NCBI GenBank assembly: GCA_000467715.1
Contig: AJFK01000018.1
Coordinates: 1-64,000, forward strand
From: Hysterium pulicare CBS 123377
Taxonomy: Eukaryota; Ascomycota; Dothideomycetes; Hysteriales; Hysteriaceae
Direction of reading: 5' to 3'
Length of the DNA: 64,000 nucleotides
This document shows, piece by piece, positions 13,271 to 23,331 of this stretch. Every line of letters begins with the position of its first letter. Position 1 is the first letter of the stretch. The notes under the pieces were generated by a model that worked only from the letters and a program-made list of their open reading frames with translations, was not told where the DNA came from and made no database searches. Position numbers and translations under genes: made by a program.

Positions 13271-13778
13271 TTGATAGCAGGATTGAATTGGTCGACACAT
13301 GTGCGAGCCAAAGAGGAGCTTTGTGCTTGTGCCCTTGCCGAGCACGTCGAGGGACGTCCTGCTCCAAATCCCATAGCACGAGTATAGGATTCGAGAAAAA
13401 CCGACAGGAAAAGTCGGGTTTGAAGAGGAGGTTTCCTGCTGCGTACTTTCCTGGTTCAGCAAAACCCAAACCTTCGACCAGCCAAAGTAGACCGAGGACT
13501 CTGCAGGATCTGAACGGTTCAAGGAAACTTTCCCACTGATGTGCTTCCTCGTCGGACTTGACAGTAATGTTGTTTGCCGACAGGTTTAGGCTCTTCAGGT
13601 CGTAGGAAGAGAGCTGTATCGCCCAGTTCAATATATGCGATAGGAAGTCGCTTTGCTGAATTGGCCGACTGCATGGGCGAATTTGGGTCATCTGCCCAGT
13701 GAAAGGCCCCGCTCGCCACCGGCGCCAAACGAACAATCTAGGCCCAATAATCAGCTTAGTACATAAGAAGAAGTACAA
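13197..13778 (-). pseudogene. Open frame containing a GOGAT N-terminal scrap
   Basis: A 193-codon minus-strand frame contains PGKYAAGNLLFKPD (around 13430-13465). From memory of the family, this matches the N-terminal glutaminase part of fungal NADH glutamate synthase, where the sequence is close to GEYAVGNLFFKPD. The flanking residues do not look like GOGAT, so I read the frame as a relic patch holding one conserved block and not as a working gene. Other GOGAT scraps lie at 18.8-19.3, 21.2, 23.3 and 27.1-27.9 kb. Confidence is moderate because the block is short. Confidence 0.45.
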
Positions 13779-14119
13779 GAATCTGCAAATACCTGGTGCC
13801 TCGAAGCTTGTATGGGAAATGGAGGATGTCTTGATGGTGGAAATGGAGGAAGCATTAGACCGAAGTGAGGCAACGACTTCAGCAAAGAGTCAGAGCATGG
13901 GCCAAATCCAGGTTGGCAGGGGTCTAGCTGCTCTTAGTCACTCCTTCCTGGTACCTCTGGGCCCCTTTGCCATCTTCTGGTCCTTGCTGGCAAATGTTGC
14001 ATGATGCTGCGCATGTTTGTTGCATTTCCCTGCTCAGGATAAAAGGAAGATGGTGGTATTTATCACGATATTGTGAAAACGGATGCCCATTTCATTGCTG
14101 ATTCGTTCATGCAGGGGCG

Positions 14120-14704
14120 ATGAAACCGAAGTTGCAGGTATCCTGCTGTGGCATTGCGCTTCCACTAGAGCACCCTGCCGCTACGCGAGTAACTCTTCAC
14201 AACTTTCCATTTCCTCGTAAGGATATTGCCTGGTCATACGGCACATCTTTTCCACTGGCCAATGTCCTCGAGCTCCGCGAATGTCGCCACGAATATCTTT
14301 TCTTGGACGACTGCACCGTAAAACCTTTCAGACGAGATCAAGCCAGGCAACTCCCTCAAAACATTGAACCTCAGAATCCAATGGCCGAACTTCGACGACC
14401 TGAGATACAGGAACCAAGCATTCCCTCGTCACTGTCGATTATAGCTTCCAGCGGCCCAGAGTCGCTCAGCACCTCGACTGGATTGATGAAGAGAGAAGTT
14501 GCGCCGCCGTACCGATTTTCAGGCTACCTGCGAGTTGCCAATGCCTCTTCCTCCTCTGCTGCATCTAGAGTTTCATCATCACCGGGCCGCGGCAGTGATA
14601 GAAACACGTCACTATCACCAATCTGTCAGAATCCTTTTGCAGTTACCCTGCAAATGCGTCGCAGATTGGCCACTGAGAATCCCGTACGGGAACGGCCGTG
14701 GTAG
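14120..14704 (+). CDS. Hypothetical open frame of 194 codons (weak)
   Basis: This is a single ATG-started frame, with a Ser-rich part (ASSSSAASRVSSSPGRG) in the C-terminal half. There is no signal peptide, membrane span or known motif, and there are overlapping frames on both strands. It is listed because it is long for this tract, but it could be fortuitous. Confidence 0.2.
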   Translation: MKPKLQVSCCGIALPLEHPAATRVTLHNFPFPRKDIAWSYGTSFPLANVLELRECRHEYLFLDDCTVKPFRRDQARQLPQNIEPQNPMAELRRPEIQEPSIPSSLSIIASSGPESLSTSTGLMKREVAPPYRFSGYLRVANASSSSAASRVSSSPGRGSDRNTSLSPICQNPFAVTLQMRRRLATENPVRERPW

Positions 14705-14847
14705 GGGCCGTAGAGGAAAGTACAAGAGTAACAATGGCCGCGTGAACTATAACCAGCACGGTGCTCCGTTGAAGTTAGTTCATCACGCTGCATATCATCC
14801 TTAACACTACTAAGCATCATCGATCCAGGTCCGCTCGGCCCCTTTGC

Positions 14848-14985
14848 TTCGATCCAAGCACCCGCTAAGAGATTCGCATATGCGAACTCGAACGCACTCC
14901 TGGACGAACCTGTGGATGGCACAGCTATTGCTGCTATTCCCGAAGATATCGCAGGGAAGATGAGAGAGGAGAAGGCTGCGCGGAC
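14848..14985 (+). pseudogene. Copy A of a duplicated unidentified exon
   Basis: The plus strand reads LLDEPVDGTAIAAIPEDIAG. The same exon recurs on the other strand at 22560-22672 as LDEAGWPVDGTAIIAIPEGI. The two also match at DNA level (CTTCGATCCAAGCA, then GTGGATGGCACAGCTATT, then GCTATTCCCGAAG). Both are embedded in sequence that does not match. I do not recognise the source protein. Confidence 0.5.
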
Positions 14986-15310
14986 CAAACCCTGTTCGAT
15001 GTTTGTGTGTATGGGGTCACTCTACCTAGACATTGCATCAGTTGAATGAAGGCAATTCGGACTCCGTCACAGGTCCACTGAGATACCAGAACCAATCACC
15101 ATCACAGTTTTGTTCAAAATGCCCATTCTTCACCCATTCCTTTGGGATGCGTTCCCCACAAACGAGACCTCAAGTCCTATGTTGACATCGATGTGAGGGA
15201 CGATGACCAGTCCGGGGACGCCTCCAGCCAAAAGATCGTTGCTTGGGTAGACGAGTGAGTACAAAGCACTCCCAGATCTCCAGCTGGTAGGGTATGGGTA
15301 AGCAGCTAAC

Positions 15311-15742
15311 AACAAGCAGTGGGTTCCCCAGACACTATCTTTGTCATTGTCCAAGGACTTTGAGACCGATATCCCGAAGGCCGCGAAGATTTCTTTCAAT
15401 GACGCCGTTGCGGCCAGGAGACCAGGCGGTCTCAGGACCCATGATGACGATAAGGCGGTCAGCGACACAATGAAGAATGGGAATTATACCGCTGAATGTA
15501 TCCCCAACTTGGTCAACATTGAGAAGGACGATGTAGGGTATTCGAGTGACGAAGCGATGGCTATGGCGTTCGAGGTTATGCAAAACGCTTCGTCTCCGCA
15601 AGGATCATCAAGCCTTCTCAAGCCTTCTCCGAAAGTGCCCGATAGAAAGACGTCAGATGAAGAGCCTTGCTTCCGGATCATGTGGTATTTCCACAATGGC
15701 GCTGGATGCATGGAAAGTTCTGGATGTTGTGCATCTCTCTAG
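15311..15742 (+). CDS. Coding-like open frame, unknown product
   Basis: The frame is open from about 15311 and closes at TAG 15740-15742. Composition is protein-like: SKDFETDIPKAAKISFNDAV, VSDTMKNGNYTAECIPNLVN, DDVGYSSDEAMAMAFEV. Just upstream (15130-15254) another coding-like stretch (DIDVRDDDQSGDASSQKIVA) ends at a GTGAGT donor, and a GCTAAC..CAG acceptor lies at 15319. Joining them at these sites does not keep the frame. It is either a decayed gene or a model I cannot resolve; no family is recognised. Confidence 0.3.
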   Translation, partial: NKQWVPQTLSLSLSKDFETDIPKAAKISFNDAVAARRPGGLRTHDDDKAVSDTMKNGNYTAECIPNLVNIEKDDVGYSSDEAMAMAFEVMQNASSPQGSSSLLKPSPKVPDRKTSDEEPCFRIMWYFHNGAGCMESSGCCASL

Positions 15743-16678
15743 ATGCTAGATGGAAGGTAGGGTGTTAGATGTGCTTCATCTTGGAATAGCAGATGCGCCC
15801 AGTGGAGTCTTCGCATTTACATTCTCTCGAATTGGAGCATACGGCAATGAAATGTTTGCGATGTATTGGCTTCGAACTGGGATCAGACGAGCGGGCGGAT
15901 ATAACTTTTCTTCTGCTGAGAAGTAGTAAGCCATTGAGCTTTCTCTTTTGACGCTGTTCCAATACGATGTCTAAGTTGCATGTCGCACATTTCTGAGAAA
16001 AAGGCCCAATTTGGTGCTTGGTGATGGGTGCTTGGTGCTTGTCAACGGCAAAGTAAGATCGATGACTATAAACTCCCTGAAATTGATCATAAGTTCGAAA
16101 TTCAATGCGTCTTCTGGTGATTGTGCTGTCGTCTGGCCAAGTATCCTCAACTTTACATGCGCTATATTCTCTCACCATTATATTCTATCAGTGTAGTTTC
16201 TCTCGCCATTATGGTCTCTCTTCGTTGTATACTCTCAACGCCGCGCTCTTCCGATCTTGCCAATAAGTAATCTTAAGCAACCTGAAAAGGCATTCCCGCG
16301 AAATCTAGAGTTATTCAAGACACCTTAATAGATCACCTCACACAAAGGGATATTGAAAGACTCTTGGGGAGACTATCGACTTTTATATCATTTGGACATA
16401 GAGAACAAAGTACCTTAGGAGCTCCAAGCCTTCACCTGGCTAGGAATCCATTCCATAGGTAGAATCGTACTCAGCTACCGCGGACCCAGATGGGAGCCAA
16501 CCTGTTTCCGAGCCTGATACCATCAACTGATCCATCTTCCGGATAGCATTTACACTTCCCCCCTCGGATTCACCCCAACTCTAACATATCTTGCACCAGT
16601 ATTTGAGACACACAATCTCTTCTCAATTATCTTTTCCCACCCTACCCTGCCTTTGGTATGCTCACAAGTCTTCCTTGC

Positions 16679-17135
16679 TTACCCTCGTTCGTTTCCATCT
16701 TGAACTGGTAGATCCTAGACGGCGAATCGGCGTGTTAGTCCTCATCATCCCGAAAGTTTAGAATAATTCATCATACCTTCAACTCATCCATTCCTCCTTG
16801 AGCAAACAAATCCGTCTCGTCGAACAAGCAATCAAGCAGTATGTGTCCTTTTGGAACGCGATCACGGGACCAATGTAGCGTACGCGCGATGGACGATGGA
16901 CCAGGCGCAGCTGAGGTGCTGTTAAGCCATGGCGTGGTCTCGACAGTGGCTTTGGTAGCCATGGTTGTCGAAGTGTCCAAGGTAACCGAGGCCGGAGTGC
17001 TAACAGAAGTGAAAGGCGTCGAAGTGGGAATGACCGAAGTGTTATCGCTGCCTTTAGCCGTAGAAGATATGGAAATGTATCGGGATGCCGTGGCATTGAT
17101 CGGTTCATCGTTCCGTGGTTCATACCAATGCCACT
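16679..17135 (-). CDS. Ser/Thr-rich two-exon frame lacking a clear start
   Basis: The minus-strand frame is open from about 17135 to 16777, ends at a GTATGA donor, and continues after a 62-nt intron (GACTAAC branch, CCGTCTAG acceptor) from 16714 to a TAA at 16679. The middle is Ser/Thr/Val-rich (TSTPFTSVSTPASVTLDTST, with TTPWLNSTSAAPGPSS). The C-terminus is acidic and ordered-looking (HILLDCLFDETDLFAQGGMD). There is no signal peptide and no in-frame ATG at the start; a possible acceptor (CTACCTCAG) precedes it, so upstream exons may be missing or decayed. Function unknown. Confidence 0.35.
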
Positions 17136-17536
17136 GAGGTAGGAGTCAACTCGCGAGTGACTTGACGACCTGCGTAAATTCCTTCAGGAGTTGTTAGTTT
17201 GAAAACTGATTTAATCCAGGATACGTACCTACTTATCATCCACCTTCCATCGCAGGGCCCATTAAATAATATCCTCGAAGAAGTCATTGATCAGGTCACG
17301 ACCATCTTGCAAAAGAATCAGTGCCGGATCAAGGTCCAGTTATGCCATATTGGTGTTTAGTACCTGGCGTCTCCGCTCTGTCGTGCTTTCGCGATGAGCT
17401 CTTGCTGGGTGTGACCAACAGCAGGCGTTCGTGGAACGTGCTTACCACAAATGTTTTTACAAGCTGTTCCGCGCGGGTCTCTTACGAGTCTTCCTTCTCG
17501 GTTTTTTTAACGAGGTGTCCTCCTCGAGCTGGGAAT

Positions 17537-17757
17537 CCGGTCTTTTCTTCGACGGCGTCATCTAGAACGATGTTGAGATAGGGATTTGATCGGGACTGTA
17601 CCTGAAGCTGCATTTCGGTGCGGCCACGATGAGTTCTAGTGAAGGTCAGCGAGAAATTTGATACGAGATGGGGATCATAGCCGCACAAGATCTCAAGGAT
17701 ATTTCGATTGCCGTTCAGGACGAACAAGCGTTTGCCCAAAAGCTCAGGCTGTGCTTG
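17537..17757 (-). pseudogene. 5' half of a SmG (snRNP G) gene, broken
   Basis: On the minus strand QAQPELLGKRLFVLNGN, then NILEILCGYDP, is followed after about 90 bp of unrelated or intron-derived sequence by PYLNIVLDDAVEEKTG. These are the Sm1-motif blocks of the core spliceosomal protein SmG (KRLFVQLNG..GVLRGYDP.LNIVLDDAVEE). The start is damaged: the usual KKYMEKRLF is shortened, and Q is lost from FVQLNG. Similarity stops after EEKTG. The missing next block (GGEKVPIGMVVVRGN) occurs alone at 27194-27238 on the other strand. This is a partial duplicate of a housekeeping gene, not the working copy. Confidence 0.75.
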
Positions 17758-18779
17758 AGGCCCTTTTTATGAGGCCGCACTTGAAGCTGCATTCTGGTGC
17801 GGTCCAAAAATGTTGGTGATATAGATGATGATGTAGAAGAAAGTGTGGGTGTGTGAGGAGTTCACGTTAGCTGGCGAACTAAAGTAGGAGCAGCCAAGCC
17901 TCAGAATCATTGCTCTCGCCCGAATGCTGAGCAGCAAGCGACCCGGACATATGACTTGCCCACAAACATACCTGAACATTCAAACAGCCTGGTGACAGCT
18001 AGTTCAACTTTCTGCAGCAATGTTACCTAGGGATAGTCGAGACCATGTTATTCCTGTTGAATGTCCCTTTTCACTCTAATGTAAAATCAAGGAGACCGTA
18101 TACCTAGCCAATTGGACATAGTTTTAGTGGCTCCTGGCCTATGCCTGCGGCGGAGGGGAACTCGGGCTGCACTGCCGCTGTCAAACTGCCAAACCACCGC
18201 CGAAATTTGGGCGGTCCACCGCTGATACCCATTGGTTTCGCAATAACAAGCCCCTAATTTTAGCGATAGCTGGTAAGGTCTCCACCAAACAGCGGGCCCA
18301 GTCTTAGCAATTCTCATATTAAAATCATCCACCAATTTAATTCTAGATCTATTTCACATCGCATATTGGATCTACTAATCTTGTATCAGGACTTTAGACA
18401 ATTTATCTTTCTCACACTAACCTTTGCATGGTATTGGTAGAAACAATGATATCATACGTGAAAAGATATAACTAACAAATAAAATCATTGCATTCCCCCT
18501 ATGCTCCCTTCAAATTATACATCAACTCCTATCGACCGTCTGAGCCGTCTATCCGAACCATCCATCCGAGCCGATATTAACAGCAAGAATCACAACGCTG
18601 ATGTCCTCAGTGTGGTAGGATGGTGCTTTTAGTATTGGTATGGACGAGATGCCAAGTATGCCACCTTGTTGACTCCGACCCGAACGTACCGAATTAGGAA
18701 GAGCAGCGTGAAGGTCTAGGCTGGCAAATCTGCCTCGCTTGAGGAGCTCGATATTTTCCGTTTGGCTCTGACCTCGACC

Positions 18780-19290
18780 CAGCTCATCACCAAAAAGATC
18801 TGACTTCATGACACCTTCGCGTGCCCTCATCCAGTTCTTGTTGCCTCGCAGGGTATTGATTTCACCGTTATGGGCAGCCCATCGCAGAGGTTGAGCAGGA
18901 TCCCAACTGGGAAATGTATTTGTCGATAATCGGAAGTTGCCAAAGGAAAATGGCCCTCATAGCCGACTGATTTCTGGCTATGGTGATGAGATCCAACTGA
19001 CCCTTATACATGATGTTCTTGTTGCTCGGGGAGCAGAGAATGTGCCAGTTGTGTAGCCCGATGACATGGATGCTCGCTTCCGCAGGGCAAATAACTATTG
19101 CTTGAGTTCTGCGTCGTGCAAATCTGAGAAGTCGGAGATCGGTTCTGCTGGAGTATGATGGGTTCTCGAGACAAAGCTGCTGGACTCTTGTCCGGTTTGA
19201 AAAAGTCCTTTGCAAACTGATCTTGTTCAAACGAACCTGACTTCTGCTGCTCCGAGACAGCGTTCTTGAACCAAAGCGGCCGATACAAAA
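18780..19290 (-). pseudogene. Glutamate synthase (GOGAT) N-terminal fragment
   Basis: Conserved GOGAT blocks follow each other on the minus strand: FFKPDKS joined to PAALSREPIILQ (about 19230), LFALRKRAS, HVIGLHNWHILCSPSNKNI then MYKGQL (about 19000-19080), [20 protein letters not shown] at 18932 downwards, [20 protein letters not shown], then [10 protein letters not shown] near 18785. They belong to the class II glutaminase domain that feeds ammonia to 2-oxoglutarate. The order is right, but blocks are joined with deletions and frame changes, and Q before LFALRK is a TAG. Similarity ends after GDEL. This is a truncated, decayed copy; the functional gene must lie elsewhere. Confidence 0.85.
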
Positions 19291-21109
19291 CATGAGACCC
19301 GACCCATCCTGCCCAGTGTCATCTTTCGGGTGTTCTTCACCCTTTCTCTATCGCTTCTCGAAGACCTAGAAGTACCAAATTAGCGACTGTTCTGCAAGCT
19401 GCGAATATAGAGGCTCAACCTCCGAACCTACGTTCATACTGTCGAATGTCCTCTCAGCATGGGTAAAAAAGTTGTAAGCAATGGACTTTGAGAATTTCTG
19501 GCCGTCTCTCCTTTGTCGTCTCTGTCCATCTCAAGGAAGTGCCTGAAGGTATGTACCGTAAGATTTATCTGTGGGTTGCATCCTTCTCGTTGTTAAAGTT
19601 GTGAACGATGTAAAGGGCAAGAAGCAGAGACTGACCATGAAAACTTAAAAGGGGTGAGAATAAAGTATTTCCGAATCAAATGCTTTGGCTTTCAAAGTAA
19701 AGAGACGGGCGAGAGATGAAGTGTGAGAGACAACGGTGAACGATAGTTTCCCTTCCAAATGGATTGTTGGGTCAAAACAACTAGGTAAGCACTTGGGCAG
19801 AGGTCGTTGCACGTGATTGGGCTTAGCGTGAGAAAATGGTTTACCCTTTCGGGAAGTACCCCTCTCGCTTTATTCTGCCGCTTCAAAACTTTTATCACAC
19901 TCAATAATTCCACGGCCTTTAAAAGCCGTATCACTGTCTATATATGCCCTACAGTTGCAGGATTCTACCGCAACACCACATACAACAGCAACGGGGTCCG
20001 GATTAGATCTTTGCTTAAATCAGCTTCGTTCCAACTAGCAAATTGCCCATTTGCCTATGTTATCCTTTCCATTCCTCAAACCCGCCGCTACTTCTATGTA
20101 TCCTCCAAGGCACAGTACATCGGAGCATTCTAAGCAGGACTTGCATCCCTTTTACTGATCGGCAGTGGCTAGCACACCAGCGAAACCAGCTGATTCCATT
20201 CGGCGGCTAACCAGATCTTTCCCATACAAGAGCACAGAACACTATTCGGCAACCACAGCCCACAGCTTTGCACTCTCCTATTCTCTTCCCTAGAAGACTG
20301 TTCGAATGTTTCCTTGAGGAGGAAAGAGTTCGGTGAGGGTTAGCCATTATACCCATGGCTTTGGAAGGACAACACTCGAGGCTATTGGTAGCGCCATGTA
20401 ATTGGGATCCCATAGCCCAGTACTGGTATGGAAACAATGATGACTACGCCTTTTACTTCTTGCCGGGCTCCGGATCTATCTGCGTATTCTCATGGATGCT
20501 CTTCCTTTGTTTACTGATGATAGCTCTCTCCAGTCTGCTTCCCAACAACCTGTCTCTGTCATGGCCACATATCCACGTATCAGTACTCCACGAAAGTTCT
20601 CCTTTCAAAAATCTTTATTCGTGTGGTGAGTTGCATACACCTTCAATTCCCGGACTTCACTAACCTCACTCAGATTCTCCGTCAGAATACCTCTCGTAAG
20701 GGGGTCTATGTGCCAGTTCTGCATACCATGCTAAAGCAATCCAAACCCTACCTCCCTTCAAGCACGATATCGGATGAGCACCCCTCAACCCCTACAGCTT
20801 TGCACATCTATCAGCACTAAGCGCTACACACAGAGAGTTCCACAGATTGCTACGTTCAACGTTCATAGCCTTATGTTCATATACTTCCATCGGCATTCGA
20901 AACTCACTGACATGAAATACTAGGAAGTGGAAAGCTGACTTCCGTCAGCCCCTCTAGAATGGAAGATCTCTATATCTGGTGATCTATGAGCTAATCCACA
21001 AATGTGTCGAGATGTTACGGCCGAAGATCGATCTTGTGAAGCAGCGTTGGGCTCACGATTGCTTGGTGCAACACTTGAAAGACATCAAGGTCGTTAATAA
21101 ACGTGCCGT

Positions 21110-21412
21110 AAGTTGATTGAGGTCGCCACTAAGTCACAGTTTGCTAACTATGTATACAGTTTCAGAGCCGGTACGCCCAGGAACAAGATGAAGACACGCA
21201 AAGGTATCCTGAAGTCAAATCTTTTCGGGGATGGACTAGAATTGTTAGAGTCGATCATTGAGGACGAAAGATCTGATTCGGCCGCCTTCGACAATGTTCT
21301 CGAATTGCTCGACGTTCTTTCTCTGCCAGAAGCAGTCATGATGTACTGCAAACCTACGAAATCTAACCGCAGCTCCGAGAGCAGTATCGTGGGACAGCTG
21401 AAGGTGTCTTAG
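21110..21412 (+). pseudogene. GOGAT fragment, second copy, opposite strand
   Basis: The plus-strand frame contains NKMKTRKGILKSNLFGDGLE, then SIIEDERSDSAAFDNVLELL and DVLSLPEAVMM. It corresponds to [59 protein letters not shown], with a four-residue deletion after VLELL. The first part overlaps in content with the minus-strand fragment at 18780-18830, but the sequences differ. The two therefore come from different copies or have diverged for a long time. After PEAVMM the frame leaves the family. Confidence 0.8.
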
Positions 21413-22459
21413 TTCCGCCTGTTGCTGATCTGCTGAGGTTCTGGACCGGAGACTTATAAGTTATTGGTGGCCAGCGACATCCATAGCTCTGGCTAGATTC
21501 GAAAGAAAGGAGAAATATTGTTTGAGATTTCGGCATCGAGGGACAGATTCGGTTCACGTTGTTCTCTAAGGAGGATAAACCAAAAACACTTTCACCTCAA
21601 TTGCACGAAGATAGCCGCCTGATAAGTCCTTCTTCGTTCATTTAGTTCACAAAAAGAAGTCGTTTCTCACCCAATCAAGACATCAAAGCCCCGTTGATGT
21701 TCTGTGATCTCGTCTCCAACCAGTATCATTTCCCTGAAGCCTTGTCCTTTTAGTAAACCTGTGACCTTGCCCACATTGGGCGGACTTCCTTATGAACGCT
21801 TCCCTTTATGAAGACTACCCAAATTTTTCCCTCGTCTGTTCGCCCTCTAAGCACCTGCTTGTCTGGAAACCACTCGCATCTCGCAACGAATCCTGAGTTG
21901 GCATCAATTCCACTTATGACTGCTGCTGGGCATCCATGTCGGTCGTCCAGCAGAGGCTTCAGCCAAGTGCTATAACCGGGCTTCTTGCAATAGATCTAAG
22001 CTTCGAATAATTAGACTCCCGGTGTTGGTGGTGTAATAAGGTGATCGGACATTGTCATAGTTTATTGCCATTGCAGGCCTGCTGGGCAATAACACCGCCA
22101 TGAAGAACAGTGATGTAGATGAGGTATTTGTAGAATCGGTCGTTGGTCATTGGAAAGCTGTAGAGACTTCCGTGCGGAGTCATTCTCAGGGAGAATTGTG
22201 ACGCGTCCGCCGCTAATGCAAAGATAGCCATGCTATCGTCAAAATGTGGTGCAGGAATCCGTGTTTTCTCGGGTGGGATCAGTGTTTTCTCGGGTGGGGA
22301 TCAGTGGCTTGGGGGCGAGGAAAGAGGTGAGGGAACTTGAGCTGGATTGAAAGACCCGTTGCTGAAGTCAGATGCCCGATCTAACGGCTTCTTCGAAATG
22401 GTGTTATCAAAAGGGCGGTTTCCGCTTTTTCTTCCTTTAACTTGGCCTCCAACTCCCTC

Positions 22460-22690
22460 CTCAACCTCTCGTCTTCCTCTTCGATGGCTGACTTGAAGTT
22501 TGACCACCCACCAACATCCTTCTCCTGGGCTTACAGAGAAGCCTTTTTCTCCTTTGTTGGGTTTCCCTCTTCAATATTTTCTGCGATGCCTTCGGGAATA
22601 GCAATAATAGCTGTGCCATCCACCGGCCAACCCGCTTCATCGAGCTGCATATTAGCGGATGCTTGGATCGAAGGACGTAAACCAAGGAGT
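22460..22690 (-). pseudogene. Copy B of a duplicated unidentified exon
   Basis: The minus strand reads SIQASANMQLDEAGWPVDGT followed by AIIAIPEGIAENIEEGNPTK, ending near a GTAAGC donor. A further coding-like stretch follows (WSNFKSAIEEEDERLRRELE). It is the better preserved partner of the copy at 14848-14985. The charged, coiled-coil-like continuation suggests the source gene encodes a helical protein. Family not recognised. Confidence 0.5.
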
Positions 22691-23259
22691 CTTTCCTAGG
22701 TTACTGCAAAGTAAGCTGCTGTTGCTTGATGAGAGTGGAATAGTGTTACTGTACCCACCTGGATATGATGTGCGGTGCAGAGTCGATAGTGTCTGGAGGA
22801 AAGATGGGCTGGTCAAGTGGGGGTAACATTAGGTTGGGACTTGCGATTGCCTATTAGTCACCTTTTGCGTCGCCTTCTGGCTTGGGTGCTCATGCAAAGT
22901 TTGTCCCTCCCGCGACTCAATCATCTCCCAAACTGTCTCTTAGATGGATTTCCGCTCCAGAAAATGGGTGGTTTGTTTCTAAAATTGATTTTGGTGCGGT
23001 TTCACACACATTCTCCTAGCTCCCGCTATCACTGCCTGTCCAATTCCTATCAACCCTTCCCAACTACATCTTGCCAAACGTCACTAAGCTATCAAAATAT
23101 CAGAAGGCAAAATTTCAGCTACTCGTTCATAGTCTTTCAAGACCAACACACTCCCTAAGCATGCCTACTGTGTTTCATCCTTCCCAGGTTTTTCTGTACA
23201 AACAACGCGGAACTCAGTACCCCAGACACTTCTGCTAATGATCCAGCTAGGTAGGATAA

Positions 23260-23331
23260 GGTGGTGAAGATCCTGAACGACGTCTCCGCCTTGAGAATGG
23301 CGATACCATGCGGTCTAAGATCAAACAAGTT
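23260..23331 (+). pseudogene. GOGAT middle fragment (24 codons)
   Basis: The plus strand reads [20 protein letters not shown] then IKQVA, a near-perfect match to the GOGAT synthase-domain block [33 protein letters not shown]. Similarity stops abruptly: the strongly conserved continuation (SGRFGVTS) is absent. The block is only 72 bp long and is surrounded by unrelated sequence. Confidence 0.75.

Noticed and set aside
20207-20820. Possible mobile-element coding remnant
   Set aside because: Some translated phrases vaguely recalled element polyproteins, but no diagnostic motif of any family was present, so I do not call an element here or anywhere in the window.
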